Assembly: GCA_000442125.1 (NCBI GenBank)
Contig: KE546966.1
Coordinates: forward strand, 1,475,471 to 1,539,470
DNA: 64,000 bases
Direction of reading: 5' to 3'
Origin: Opeltia flavorubescens
Lineage: Eukaryota > Ascomycota > Lecanoromycetes > Teloschistales > Teloschistaceae
Every line of letters begins with the position of its first letter. The first letter of the stretch is position 1. Shown here in pieces: positions 11,835 through 20,740 of this stretch. The position numbers and the translations under genes were made by a program. The notes beneath the pieces are model-generated. The model saw nothing but the letters and a program-made list of their open reading frames with translations, did no database searches and was not told the origin of the DNA.

Positions 11835-12474
11835 ATGTCGGATATCGAAGGTACTGAGGACGACCCTCTCGTCACGAAGCCTTTCAAATTTGTCACTGGT
11901 AAGTTCGGATAGCATTACAGCATTGTTCCTCCAACTGACACCGTTGCGATACAGCTGGTATGTCCCATTCAACTTGTATGCGCTCTTCCAGCTCTCGGAG
12001 GTGTATTTGCATCACACCTATATCTCGATATCTTCTCTCCCTTGGACGTGGCAACCTTCCATATGTCCACATCTCTGACTCTCGAATTGTCCTCAGGATT
12101 TGACGCCCGCTTCCCAAATCAAAATCAGTAAGCATTTCAATTGTCATGCGTGTTACGACGTGCTCACATGGCGAAGGACGAAGCACTGCTGGCAGAATTA
12201 CGTAGATTACCACAAGTGTATCCTTGCCAAAGGAGAAGACTTCAAACCCTGCCGTCAGGTATTTAGTAGCCTGTTAGGAAAACCGCGAGCGCCTAAAGAA
12301 AGCTAACTGAATTTTAGTTCTACCTCGCGTATCGGTCGCTCTGCCCTAGTGCCTGGTGCGAAAGATGGGACAATCAACGAGGTAAAGCCATGTTCTAACC
12401 ATCTTAGGCATAAAGAACGGTCAAATTAACATGTAATAGAGAAAGGGAAATTTCCAGTCCGTCTTGATCAGTGA
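11835..12474 (+). CDS. COX12: Cytochrome c oxidase subunit VIb (Cox12), twin-CX9C type
   Basis: Exons 11835-11898, a candidate 3-nt exon 11955-11957, 12097-12127, 12177-12258, 12318-12381 and 12440-12474 encode 92 residues (91 without the 3-nt exon; both stay in frame). The product is a small intermembrane-space subunit of respiratory complex IV imported by the Mia40 relay. It has KPFKFVT(A)GFDARFPNQNQTKHC, then C37-x9-C47 (TKHCWQNYVDYHKC) and C58-x10-C69 (CRQFYLAYRSLC), the Cox12 spacing, ending in WDNQREKGNFPVRLDQ. Five introns in under 300 coding bases is dense even here. Each junction was fixed by codon phase and by the family sequence. The only doubtful point is whether the CTG at 11955-11957, flanked by a cag acceptor and a gtatgt donor, is spliced in. 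Confidence 0.9.
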
Positions 12475-12672
12475 TTTTCGAGATCGAAGAGACGAGGCGT
12501 GTGGAGCTAAGGTTACGCTGGTAATAAAGAACCAATCATTCGCCTTATGAAAAGGTCTTCATAGCCCAGTGCCGCTCGTGCATGATGACTCGATGTACAG
12601 TACTAGAATACCAGCATTAGGTTACATAATCTTGAGCAATAGCCTACGAAATTGTTACACACTCTAACCGAA

Positions 12673-13378
12673 TCACAGCGGCCCAATTGCCCCTCTCGCC
12701 TGATCCAGGAGAGCCTTTTCCTGCCTCTTCCGTTCCAGGTATACTGCATTCCTTGCCCGATCTAACGCACCGCACTTCTCCTCGTCTGCCAGCTTCTGCA
12801 ACTCCTCCGCCTCTTTTGGCGTAGCAACAACTGGTCTAGCCTTTGTAAGTCCTATAAGCTCTGCAAGGATCTGCGATTCGTGCCTATGTTTCATATCAAT
12901 AGTTTCGGTGCGCTCAAAGGGTGTATCGCTGGAAATGGGATTATTGCGTGTAACAGACGCCATAGTTGCTGAAGGAGAGGTTGCAGTCGCAGGATCGTGA
13001 GAAGAGGCATAGAAGATAGTAAGGGTGGCGGGTCCAGCTTGATCTTGTGACCGGTTGACGGTCATCGATACGGCAGGATTATGGTATTTGAGTCGGGGTA
13101 GATGGTTGCGCCATAATTTGCGAGCTCCGAAATGGCCATCGTTGAATTTCGAGGCGAAATCAAGATGGATTCTTTTGACTTCCTTTGGAAGAAGTGCGGC
13201 TCCAGCGCCAAGTCGAACAGTAAATAGCTATACCAGCATCAACCCAACCACATGACGAGGGGGGCCTCTAATGCGTACTCGCTATCGTGGCTTCGTCAGT
13301 ACGATTCGCAAGTAAGCGGGGGATCACTGGTCTACTTACCGCTTTCAACTTTCTCATACGATTGATAACGCTCACCAT
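12673..13378 (-). CDS. MRP49: Mitochondrial large-subunit ribosomal protein mL61 (MRP49-like)
   Basis: Exons 13340-13378 and 12673-13227 encode 197 residues. Intron 13228-13339 (gtaagt...ggtatag) joins MVSVINRMRKLKA to LFTVRLGAGAALLPKEVKRIHLDFASKFNDGHFGARKLWRNHLPRLKYHNPAVSMTV (quoted only to show the fold order). That is the thioredoxin-like L51/S25/CI-B8 fold found in several mitoribosomal and complex I subunits. The RIHLDFA and LPRLKYHNP blocks with the MTVNR...LTIFY strand point to the MRP49/mL61 branch. The C-terminal extension is charged and helical (EAEELQKLADEEKCGALDRA), longer than in yeast. It acts in the mitochondrial large ribosomal subunit. It lies tail-to-tail with COX12 (198 bp between stops). 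The subfamily name is less certain than the fold. Confidence 0.8.
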
Positions 13379-13585
13379 GCCTGGCTTACCCTCTCGCAGG
13401 ACAACGTCAATGCTGCGACAGCTCCTACCAAGGCCAACATAGGTGTATTTAAAGTTATGGCAACAACATTGACCTAAGAAGCCTCTAAGGTCTTGGCACT
13501 GGCATGGCGTAGGCACATACGTGCCAAGCTAAAATTCTGGTGTTCACATGAAGAATTATGCAAATTAACTTCGTATTCGCTTCAT

Positions 13586-15637
13586 TCAAGCTCTCGATGC
13601 CAACTTTAAAGCTTTTTTCACTCCTTTCATGCTTCGTCTCGGCCTTCTACTAGGTGCTACATTCGGCTTGTTCATCAACCAACCATTCATTGGTCTTCTT
13701 GCCGCAATGTAATCACCATTCGGGCTCCATACCTCTACCACTGGATAACTATCGTCTGCCAGCAGGTGTTTCATGTCCTTTTTACGGACCTGAGCGACGA
13801 GCTCAACCCATCCACATCCCTCGATCAAGATATCAGTGGATACCACAACAAAAGGTAAAATTGTGGTGCTAAGTCCCACCCCCGAACGTGAAGTGAGTGG
13901 GCCCGCACGCTGCCTGGTAACGTCCCATCGCAGCTGGAATGACCCTGCCAGAGTCATCTTCTGTCCGGCCTCAGGATTCGCAATCACGGGGACTCCCGAA
14001 GGTTTTAAGTGCGCGCTGAGCGCCATTGCCTTTTCGGTGGATGTCACATGTCCCGAAAGAGGCACAAAGGGGTATGCCAGGACAGTAACCTCTGGTGTCG
14101 TCGGGGTGATACGAACTAGGCCGGAGATTAGGAGCGATTGACCAGGTTTGATCACGCACTGTTCTGGCTTTACCCGATGACGCATGACGAGACTTGCTCG
14201 GAGATTCTCCAAAACGTGTTCTTCAAGGCTCCCTCGGGCTAGGCCAGGAAGATCGATTAGCTCACCCTTTCCATTCCCGAAAGGGATCCTAATGGGCGAA
14301 GCGGTTGTCCCGGGGAGATGTGAGACTGTCGGCATAACTGGAAATTGCTTCTCGGGCTGTGGTGGTGGCAGAAGAGATTCTTCAGCCGTTCGGATCAAAG
14401 TATTAGAGGGATGCAGTCCACTCGATGAGCTTGTTAGAACGTGATGCAGCGGCTGGTCCGTATCCGTCTTGCTATTGACTATAGCCATATTCTCGCCTGT
14501 AACCGTATCCCGACGGCCTTTAGGAAAAATGGAATCGAAGAGATTGCTTTTCCCAACATTGACCTTTCCCACCATCCATCCACCTCCTCCTCGTTTCCAG
14601 ATATCGTCTTTTACTTGTCTTGTCCACCATCCTCTTTTCGCGCTAACACAACGGACGTTGCCTAGACGTATGTCTTTCCCGTACGAACCTAAAGCGTCAC
14701 GAAGAACCTGGAGAAGATAAGGCATTAAAGAGTCAACTTGCTCCTTCTGCGGAGCCAAAAGATCGGAGCGAGTGATGATGAAGCTCAGCTCGGCACGGTG
14801 ACCATTGTTGAATGGATGACTTTTAGATCGACGATTCTGCGATCGCTGAGGCACAAGGTCTAGCCGCTGGTGTAATCGTGGAATGAGGGATAAAGGAAAA
14901 TCTGCAGCATCGAGAATGTGGTAAATGTGATTGTAAGAGTGGGGAGAATCATTGATGATTTTTTCTATGGATTGTAGAGACGGATGGATAATAGATTGAC
15001 CTCCACCATGATGCAGAAGGCTGTGACAACGGTTGCATACCGGCACCGATATTTCGTTGGAAAGAAAGCTCGGCTTCTTCTGAATATCTGGAAGACATTG
15101 CGACGCCTTGGAGTTTTGAGTTATGAATTGCTCGTCCTCTTGCGATCCCCTATGTCGTTCACAATATAACGGTTGAGACACATGAAGAATATAAGTCTTC
15201 ACAGACTTGCGGTTGGGGTTAAAAACCCCGGCTGCTTCTAAGATGCCTATCCCTTGCGTCAAAGCCCCGCATCCTGGACATGTCTGGGGAAGATTAGTCG
15301 GCTCTAATGTTGGTTTTGGAGACTGATATCGATATTGGGAGACGTCTTGCAGTTGTGGGAACTGCTTCACACAATGGACTGTGCTACTTGAATTTTCTTT
15401 GTGCCTGGAAGACACGGAAATGCATCGGGAAGTACCAAGATAGCTCAAATTGTTAGAGGAAGACGTTCCCCTACTAGGGCCCACGATTGATGGTATAGCC
15501 TTGAACCAAGCCTTGTAAGGATTTTGCGTGAAGCGCCTGGATGCCGAAGCGAGCATAGATGTAAAATATTCGGAGTATGGTTTGGAGGGGCTAAAAGGAC
15601 GGAGGCGGAAATCTTTAAGAGGCTCTAGCGATGCCAC
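13586..15637 (-). CDS. GEP3: Mitochondrial circularly permuted GTPase Gep3/Mtg3 (YqeH-like)
   Basis: A single uninterrupted exon encodes 683 residues. The start at 15637 is the first ATG and opens a basic, serine-rich N-terminus fitting mitochondrial import. A zinc-binding module has C120PGC123 and C201NRC204HSLLHH. The GTPase motifs come in permuted order: G4-like TRSD (289-292), G5 SAK (332-334), G1 GKVNVGKS (357-364), G2 PGTT (442-445), G3 DLPG (462-465). The 4-5-1-2-3 order is the hallmark of the YqeH/NOA1/Mtg3 family, which helps assemble the mitochondrial small ribosomal subunit. The C-terminus has the expected beta-rich module (GQSLLISGLVRI) and a basic tail. A T replaces N in the usual NKxD, as seen in this family. 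Its own promoter is in the 640 bp to its left-facing neighbour. Confidence 0.88.
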   Translation of the reverse strand: MASLEPLKDFRLRPFSPSKPYSEYFTSMLASASRRFTQNPYKAWFKAIPSIVGPSRGTSSSNNLSYLGTSRCISVSSRHKENSSSTVHCVKQFPQLQDVSQYRYQSPKPTLEPTNLPQTCPGCGALTQGIGILEAAGVFNPNRKSVKTYILHVSQPLYCERHRGSQEDEQFITQNSKASQCLPDIQKKPSFLSNEISVPVCNRCHSLLHHGGGQSIIHPSLQSIEKIINDSPHSYNHIYHILDAADFPLSLIPRLHQRLDLVPQRSQNRRSKSHPFNNGHRAELSFIITRSDLLAPQKEQVDSLMPYLLQVLRDALGSYGKDIRLGNVRCVSAKRGWWTRQVKDDIWKRGGGGWMVGKVNVGKSNLFDSIFPKGRRDTVTGENMAIVNSKTDTDQPLHHVLTSSSSGLHPSNTLIRTAEESLLPPPQPEKQFPVMPTVSHLPGTTASPIRIPFGNGKGELIDLPGLARGSLEEHVLENLRASLVMRHRVKPEQCVIKPGQSLLISGLVRITPTTPEVTVLAYPFVPLSGHVTSTEKAMALSAHLKPSGVPVIANPEAGQKMTLAGSFQLRWDVTRQRAGPLTSRSGVGLSTTILPFVVVSTDILIEGCGWVELVAQVRKKDMKHLLADDSYPVVEVWSPNGDYIAARRPMNGWLMNKPNVAPSRRPRRSMKGVKKALKLASRA

Positions 15638-16278
15638 TTAAGTATCGTTGTAGATTTTCAGATATGTACCGTTCAAATTTAGTCTTTAGACAAATCTCCG
15701 CTACAAAAGGCGTAACGTTTTCATCTCAAAATTGCAAGAGATGATCGAACAATGGCCAGTGAGCCACAGCATTTGTAAATATTTAAAGTCTTGCACCAAT
15801 GATAGTGAGTAAGATTTGTAACTACGAGACCTATTGATCGTCGACCGATCTCTCTAAAATGTCACTCTTGTCAAGCATTTGTGCCTTTCTCGCAGTAGCA
15901 CAGAGAAGTATGGAGATGAGAAACAGCCTAAGACAGAGGATGTTTTTCACGATCTGGTTACCGAATATGTCATCCGGCGGTTCCATGAAGAATCAGAGCT
16001 CTTGCCGTGTACTACCATACGGTAATACCATGGCAGACAGTGTCGGAGTATTGACTATCAGCCGTCTTAACTTTGGGGATATTCTCGAAGGCTAAGTAAG
16101 GTCGTGCGGTGCCGTCACTGAGGGTAGAACTGGCGAGGCAAGGGCCATTCCTACTGCATGACGTCCTTCGGAGGCAATGCTGGTAGTATGCTATCAGAAC
16201 TCTACTGGTAATCTCGGATCTTCTCGTGCTAGAATGAACGGTTGTGCAACCAAAAATGCGATCCGTGATTGGGATATT
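15638..16278. other. Intergenic, GEP3 promoter side; no gene seen
   Basis: This lies between the GEP3 start and the SDE2 stop. A 78-codon frame at 15859-16095 has no recognisable content. No RNA gene or repeat was noticed. Confidence 0.5.
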
Positions 16279-17139
16279 TCAGCCAAAAGTCTCGTTTTTG
16301 CCAGCTTCTTCTCCCTCCTCTTCTTCATCATCGCTTGAAAAGTACTCTTCGTCGTCAAATCCCACAAATGTACGAGACGAAGCAACCGTGTTGGGATAAG
16401 TGACTGCCTTGGACTTCGGCGTAACTGTATTTCCTTCGTCTTGACTTTCGCCCGATAGAGATGAGGTGTCTTCAAAGGCTCTCGTTGGTGGAAAGCTTAA
16501 GGTATCATGATACTGGCCAGACTTCATAGCAGCAACAACTGCTTCCCGCGTCCTCTCCCCAGCTTCGTCTCTGTCTTCAACCCATTTCCCATCGATCCGC
16601 CCCTTTGAGCCATTCTTTATTTCTTCCTCTCTTTTCTCTGCGAGTTCAACGACTTGTTCCCAGCGTTTGCGGCGAGCTTCCTTTTCCCTTTTCTCCATCT
16701 CGGGCTTAAGTGCTAAATATTCCGCCAGCGCCTTCGCTTCAGCCACTGTTCGCAAGCGTCTTCCGTCAAGATTTCTGTTAGAGCTACTTTCGTCGCCTTG
16801 TTTTCTTTTGCGTCTTGATGACATGCGCCCGCCCGCTGCTCGTAGTTGAGATCCAAACCCTCCTTTGCCGCCGCATATCGGAACAGATAAGCGGATTGGG
16901 ATTATTCCATCATCTTTGTTCGAGAGAAAAGTTGATATTGGGGCTGACGACAAAGCCGAAAGCTCTCTGTTCGAGGTAGTTGTAAAGATGAGGCGATGCT
17001 GTAAAGGGGGCAAACGATCGACAAGGAGAGCTCGCAACTCAGCAATGGATATCGAAGAGGGTACTGGGATAGACAAGGTANGGGGCAGGCCGAGACCAGC
17101 GAATGAAGTGAGCAAGACGTTGATCACCGAGCACACCAT
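16279..17139 (-). CDS. SDE2: Sde2, ubiquitin-fold splicing and genome-stability factor
   Basis: One exon, 286 residues, with a single ambiguous base (17081) in codon 20. The first ~90 residues form a ubiquitin-like fold ending at GGKGG (90-94), the processing site of the family: cleavage after the first GG releases a C-terminal fragment beginning with Lys that enters the spliceosome. The conserved SQLRAAGGRMSSRRKRK stretch follows immediately, then a long charged coiled-coil (KEARRKRWEQVVELAEKREEE) and an acidic tail (DDEEYFSSDDEEEEGEE). It acts in the nucleus on splicing of selected introns and, in other organisms, at replication forks. The gene is divergent from eS10 across 256 bp. Nothing is missing except the ambiguous base. 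Confidence 0.88.
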   Translation of the reverse strand: MVCSVINVLLTSFAGLGLPXTLSIPVPSSISIAELRALLVDRLPPLQHRLIFTTTSNRELSALSSAPISTFLSNKDDGIIPIRLSVPICGGKGGFGSQLRAAGGRMSSRRKRKQGDESSSNRNLDGRRLRTVAEAKALAEYLALKPEMEKREKEARRKRWEQVVELAEKREEEIKNGSKGRIDGKWVEDRDEAGERTREAVVAAMKSGQYHDTLSFPPTRAFEDTSSLSGESQDEGNTVTPKSKAVTYPNTVASSRTFVGFDDEEYFSSDDEEEEGEEAGKNETFG

Positions 17140-17395
17140 ACTGAGGTAGCAGCCTAGAGCTTTGATAGACGAAGAATAAGGTCAGTTGGATGATGACAAG
17201 CAAATCGGCATGGAACACCTTAACGCTGATACCCTAGCCTGCCAAGACGCTCTTAATCGTCATTAGGGCTGAAAGCCCTAATTACTCATAACTCACACAA
17301 CTCGCAAGCACCGTCCGCCAAAGTAATCGACCGATATTTATTGAATCTAGCACAGACAGAAGCGACTCCCCGAAGCACTCCAGGAGCTCGCAGTC
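17140..17395. promoter_or_regulatory. Shared SDE2/eS10 promoter with a 9-bp inverted AGCCCTAAT repeat
   Basis: The divergent start codons are 256 bp apart. At 17262-17282 a perfect inverted repeat, ATTAGGGCT then GAA then AGCCCTAAT, gives two face-to-face copies of AGCCCTAA. The same AGCCCTA core occurs at 26541-26547, upstream of the other cytosolic ribosomal protein gene in this window. A role as a ribosomal-protein promoter element is inferred. Confidence 0.55.
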
Positions 17396-18078
17396 ATGCT
17401 TATTCCTAAAGCTGATCGAAAGAAAATTCATGAGTACCTTTTCCGCGGTACATCTATCATCAGCTTTCTTAGATAAGCTTGGCTAACAGAGGAGCAGAGG
17501 GTGTACTTGTTGCAAAGAAAGACTTCAATCTCCCCAAGCATAACGAAATCGACACCAAAAACCTCTATGTAAGCGTCACTTAGTTCTATTCGATATGGCG
17601 TCATGGATTGTCAGCACTTATGTTCCATTTCCAGTTGTGGGCTGGACCTAGGCATTCCAGCCATGCACAATATTGCTTGCTTTCACATCGAGCTGACATG
17701 AAACAACAGGTCGTCAAAGCCTGCCAGTCCCTTACCTCACGTGGATATTTGAAGACACAATTTTCATGGCAATGGTATTATTACACCCTGACGCCAGAGG
17801 GCCTGGACTATCTACGTGAATGGCTTCATCTACCAGCTGAGATTGTCCCGGCCACGCACATCAAGCAGCAACGATCTCATGCCCCACCCCGAGGCATGAT
17901 GGGAGGTGATGATCGTGAGAGGCGCCCTGGTGGGCGTGGAGCACCTCGGGGTGACCGTGGTGATCGTGAAGGCGGATACCGAAGACGGGAGGAAGGAAAG
18001 GAGGGAGGCGCGCCAGGGGAGTTCGCTCCGACATTTCGTGGTGGTTTTGGACGTGGTAGAGGTGCTCCTTCCACCTAA
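17396..18078 (+). CDS. RPS10: 40S ribosomal protein eS10
   Basis: Exons 17396-17447, 17498-17568 and 17710-18078 encode 163 residues. The introns are 17448-17497 (phase 1, GGCTAAC branch, gagcag acceptor) and 17569-17709 (phase 0). The start gives [17 protein letters not shown] and continues [24 protein letters not shown], the eS10 winged-helix core. [23 protein letters not shown] and [20 protein letters not shown] follow, all diagnostic of the family. The C-terminus is the expected glycine/arginine-rich tail ([13 protein letters not shown]). eS10 sits on the beak of the cytosolic small subunit near the mRNA entry path. Length is normal. The gene ends 271 bp from the stop of the convergent amidase gene. 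Confidence 0.93.
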
Positions 18079-18349
18079 GCATAGCACTTGTCACAGGCGT
18101 TCATACGTGACGAGTTGTTTGCTGAGGACATTTATTCTGGCGAAACATACAGTCTGCTGTCTGATGGGGGAATGTGATTCAGATCGACCGCAATAAGACA
18201 CGGCAAGCAGAACATCGTGTGTCGCAGAATGATTCTAGAGCAATGATTTAAGAGAGTGACCCTGCGATCTCATATCCATCAGTCGAATCCGAATGCAAGG
18301 AGCAATTAGTTCAGGACACTTCAACTTTCTCGTGCGACTGCTTACCTTA

Positions 18350-20444
18350 CTACTCTGATGTGGAGGTCGATCTATATGTGTCATACCGAAGCACTGAATC
18401 CATCAGTACCTGTGCCCCAACTCCACAGTCCTCAGGAGCGCAGTATTCTGCTGGATTATGAGAAATGCCGTCCAAACATGGAACGAAAATCATTGATGTA
18501 GGACAACGTTTGCTAGTGAAAACGCTATCGTGGCCTGCCAAATGTTCAGCTTACCAACAAAGCGATTTCGACTCTAGCAAATGCTCACCTGCTCCACTAA
18601 TCATGTCTTGAAGCAAATCATACCCAAGTAATCCTTCTGCGCTCTTTTTGACACAATCGACACAGCAGCTATCAAATTTCACCGCCGAGCTAGGAGCATC
18701 AAGTGTCCATTCAGCTGAACACGGTCGTCCGGGTGCTCCACCGTAATAAACACCATCGACAGATGCACCCTTGGCGATCTTGTAGAAGTCTCGTTTCAAT
18801 TGCTCTTCTAATTTCATCAGGCTGCTGTCGTCTTCTGCACGTATATCTAAGCTGAATTGGGCTCGGCCAGGGACAGTATTCGTACTCCCAGGTTCCACGC
18901 AGATAATGCCGGTACTAGCGAGAGCATTGTTCTTAGCTGCCATGTTGTGTGAATGCAGTATGAGTTTTGTAGCGGTGAGCAGAGCATCAGCACGATTCGC
19001 GAAATCAGTCGTCCCGGTGTGACAATCTTGTCCGTAAACGGTGATGGTGTGCCACTATACAATGTAGGGAGTCAGCATGACATTATAACGTCCGGGTTAG
19101 CAACCTTTGTTGGTGAAGTGCAGTCTCCCATCTTTCTTCATTAAATTGTCTAGGGGTTTACTTGCTCGATATGCCTGAACGCCCAGAACGACGCCGACCT
19201 TTTGCTTCGCTGCTTCCAGCCGAGGACCCTGCTCTATTATTGAATAAAGGTTATCTCAAGCTCTTGATATAAGCTCCCGTATTGAACAGCTCAAGAAGTC
19301 ATAGGAAAAGGCTGAAGACTGCAGGAAGGCTGTAGCGGGGAATCTACCTATATGAAGTTCGAAATGAGCCTGCTCGTGTAAGCACTCAGCCGTACACTGC
19401 AGGATGGAGATGATTTACGCCTAGTGGCATGTCTTGATGGCTAGCGTTCATTGAACCAAGATATCCGATTCTGTCCAGTTCCTGCTTCATTGTACGGCGA
19501 CCAGTCCCGACTTCTTGCAGATTGTGAGCTTTCTCTAGTGATATCTCTCCAGCCCATACACCTGACGCAACCATGCTTATTGGAAAACGAGCGCCTTCCT
19601 CACTACGCAAAGCAGTCTCAGCCGATTTGATGAGATGGGGGCCAGTTCGCTAGGACATCACGCATACTTGGTCCAGTTAACGACTCCCACCGGATACTCG
19701 GTCTTAATATTCTCTTCGTGCAAAACTTTGAGCATTTCAAGCCCGGCGCAGACACCGAGAACGCCATCGTAGCGACCGCCCGTAGGTTGTGTGTCTAAAT
19801 GCCTAATCAAATACCGGGGTCAGCAGTCCCTCATGAGATCGAGAAATATGTAAGTTTGATTGTTCGGATTACTTGAGGTATTGTATTACTTCGGGGCCAC
19901 ATCGCTTAGAGAACGACTTACGACCCAGCGCAGGTAGGTGGAAAACCATTACGCCGACCTGGCCTCACGGCGAAGATGTTTCCCATAGCATCTATTTTGA
20001 CATGGCAGTCCAGTGATTTCGCCGTATGAACAAACCAATCTCGAGCATGTTTATCGGAATCTGACAAGGCAAGCCGCGATACACCATAATCGTGCACGCC
20101 TCTGTTCCTAGTCAGCAATACAGGATTTTGCTTCCCGCAACAATCAGACGAGAGCGGCGCCGCGAGGGCAATACAGAGTAGGAGGGATTACATGTTACAA
20201 CTATATACGCAAGGTGGAGAGCTTACTTCCCCCATTGTGACCCCTGGCCCCAAATACTTGTGCTGTGGATATCATCAAGTAGTCTATCTTGATTAATCTT
20301 CAAACCTGGCCACTGGTGCACAGAGCTAAAACTCGCAGTTCCGAGACGAGAACGGCAGCCCCAGGCAGAGGATGAATGATTCTTGTTTAACATGGGATGC
20401 GTCCGAGTTCGCATTGCTGAAATGACTTTCCACTGCATATTCAA
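18350..20444 (-). CDS. M20-family amidase, hydantoinase/carbamoylase type
   Basis: Eight exons (20227-20444, 19922-20107, 19668-19802, 19419-19602, 19348-19369, 19166-19233, 18589-19054, 18350-18534) encode 487 residues. The family hydrolyses N-carbamoyl amino acids, ureido acids or allantoate using two metal ions. Metal-site residues are in place: H136 in SHLDTQPTGGRYDG, bridging D147, E181/E182 in WTNEEGARFP, H247 in HFELHIEQGP and H452 in DGISHNP. The dimerisation insert lies between them (GSTNTVPGRAQFSLDIRAEDD). Two features stand out: exon 5 is only 22 nt, and the intron after exon 6 (19055-19165) has a GC donor (GCAAGT), needed to keep QAYR-WHTITVYG in frame. The exact substrate is not readable; pyrimidine or purine breakdown is plausible by family. 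A phased repeat lies upstream of the start. Confidence 0.85.
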
Positions 20445-20740
20445 AATAGAAAAATTGCGTATACATTTGATGGGTCAGGGATCTAGAGTACTCATGTATT
20501 GCGTATTCTGAGCCCCACCATTGCGTTGGCGCCAGAGGTTAAATCATGCCTCATTGCTCGTTGATCATAGGTTAGGATCAGAGGTTAGGAACGTAGGTTA
20601 GCCAGAAATTAACGCTCGCGATTGTCGGAATGACGAACTCCATCATGAATATTATATTTCATTCAGGCCAAGCTGGACAGTGGTATATCGCTTAAACCAC
20701 TGCACTACGAAGTGAACCAATTATAATAATCTTACGCACC
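20445..20740. promoter_or_regulatory. Amidase upstream region with a 13-bp phased AGGTTAG array
   Basis: AGGTTAG occurs at 20569, 20582 and 20595, exactly 13 bp apart, with a partial copy (AGGTTAA) at 20536. The array is about 125-150 bp upstream of the amidase start codon and also downstream of the HUL4 stop, so it most simply belongs to the amidase promoter. The identity of a binding factor is unknown. Confidence 0.5.

Noticed and set aside
15859-16095. 78-codon frame upstream of GEP3
   Set aside because: Not recognisable and overlaps the expected promoter; no supporting junctions.
20561-20601. GGTTAG repeats as a telomere remnant
   Set aside because: Units are spaced 13 bp apart with varying spacers, not contiguous TTAGGG, so an array of factor sites fits better.
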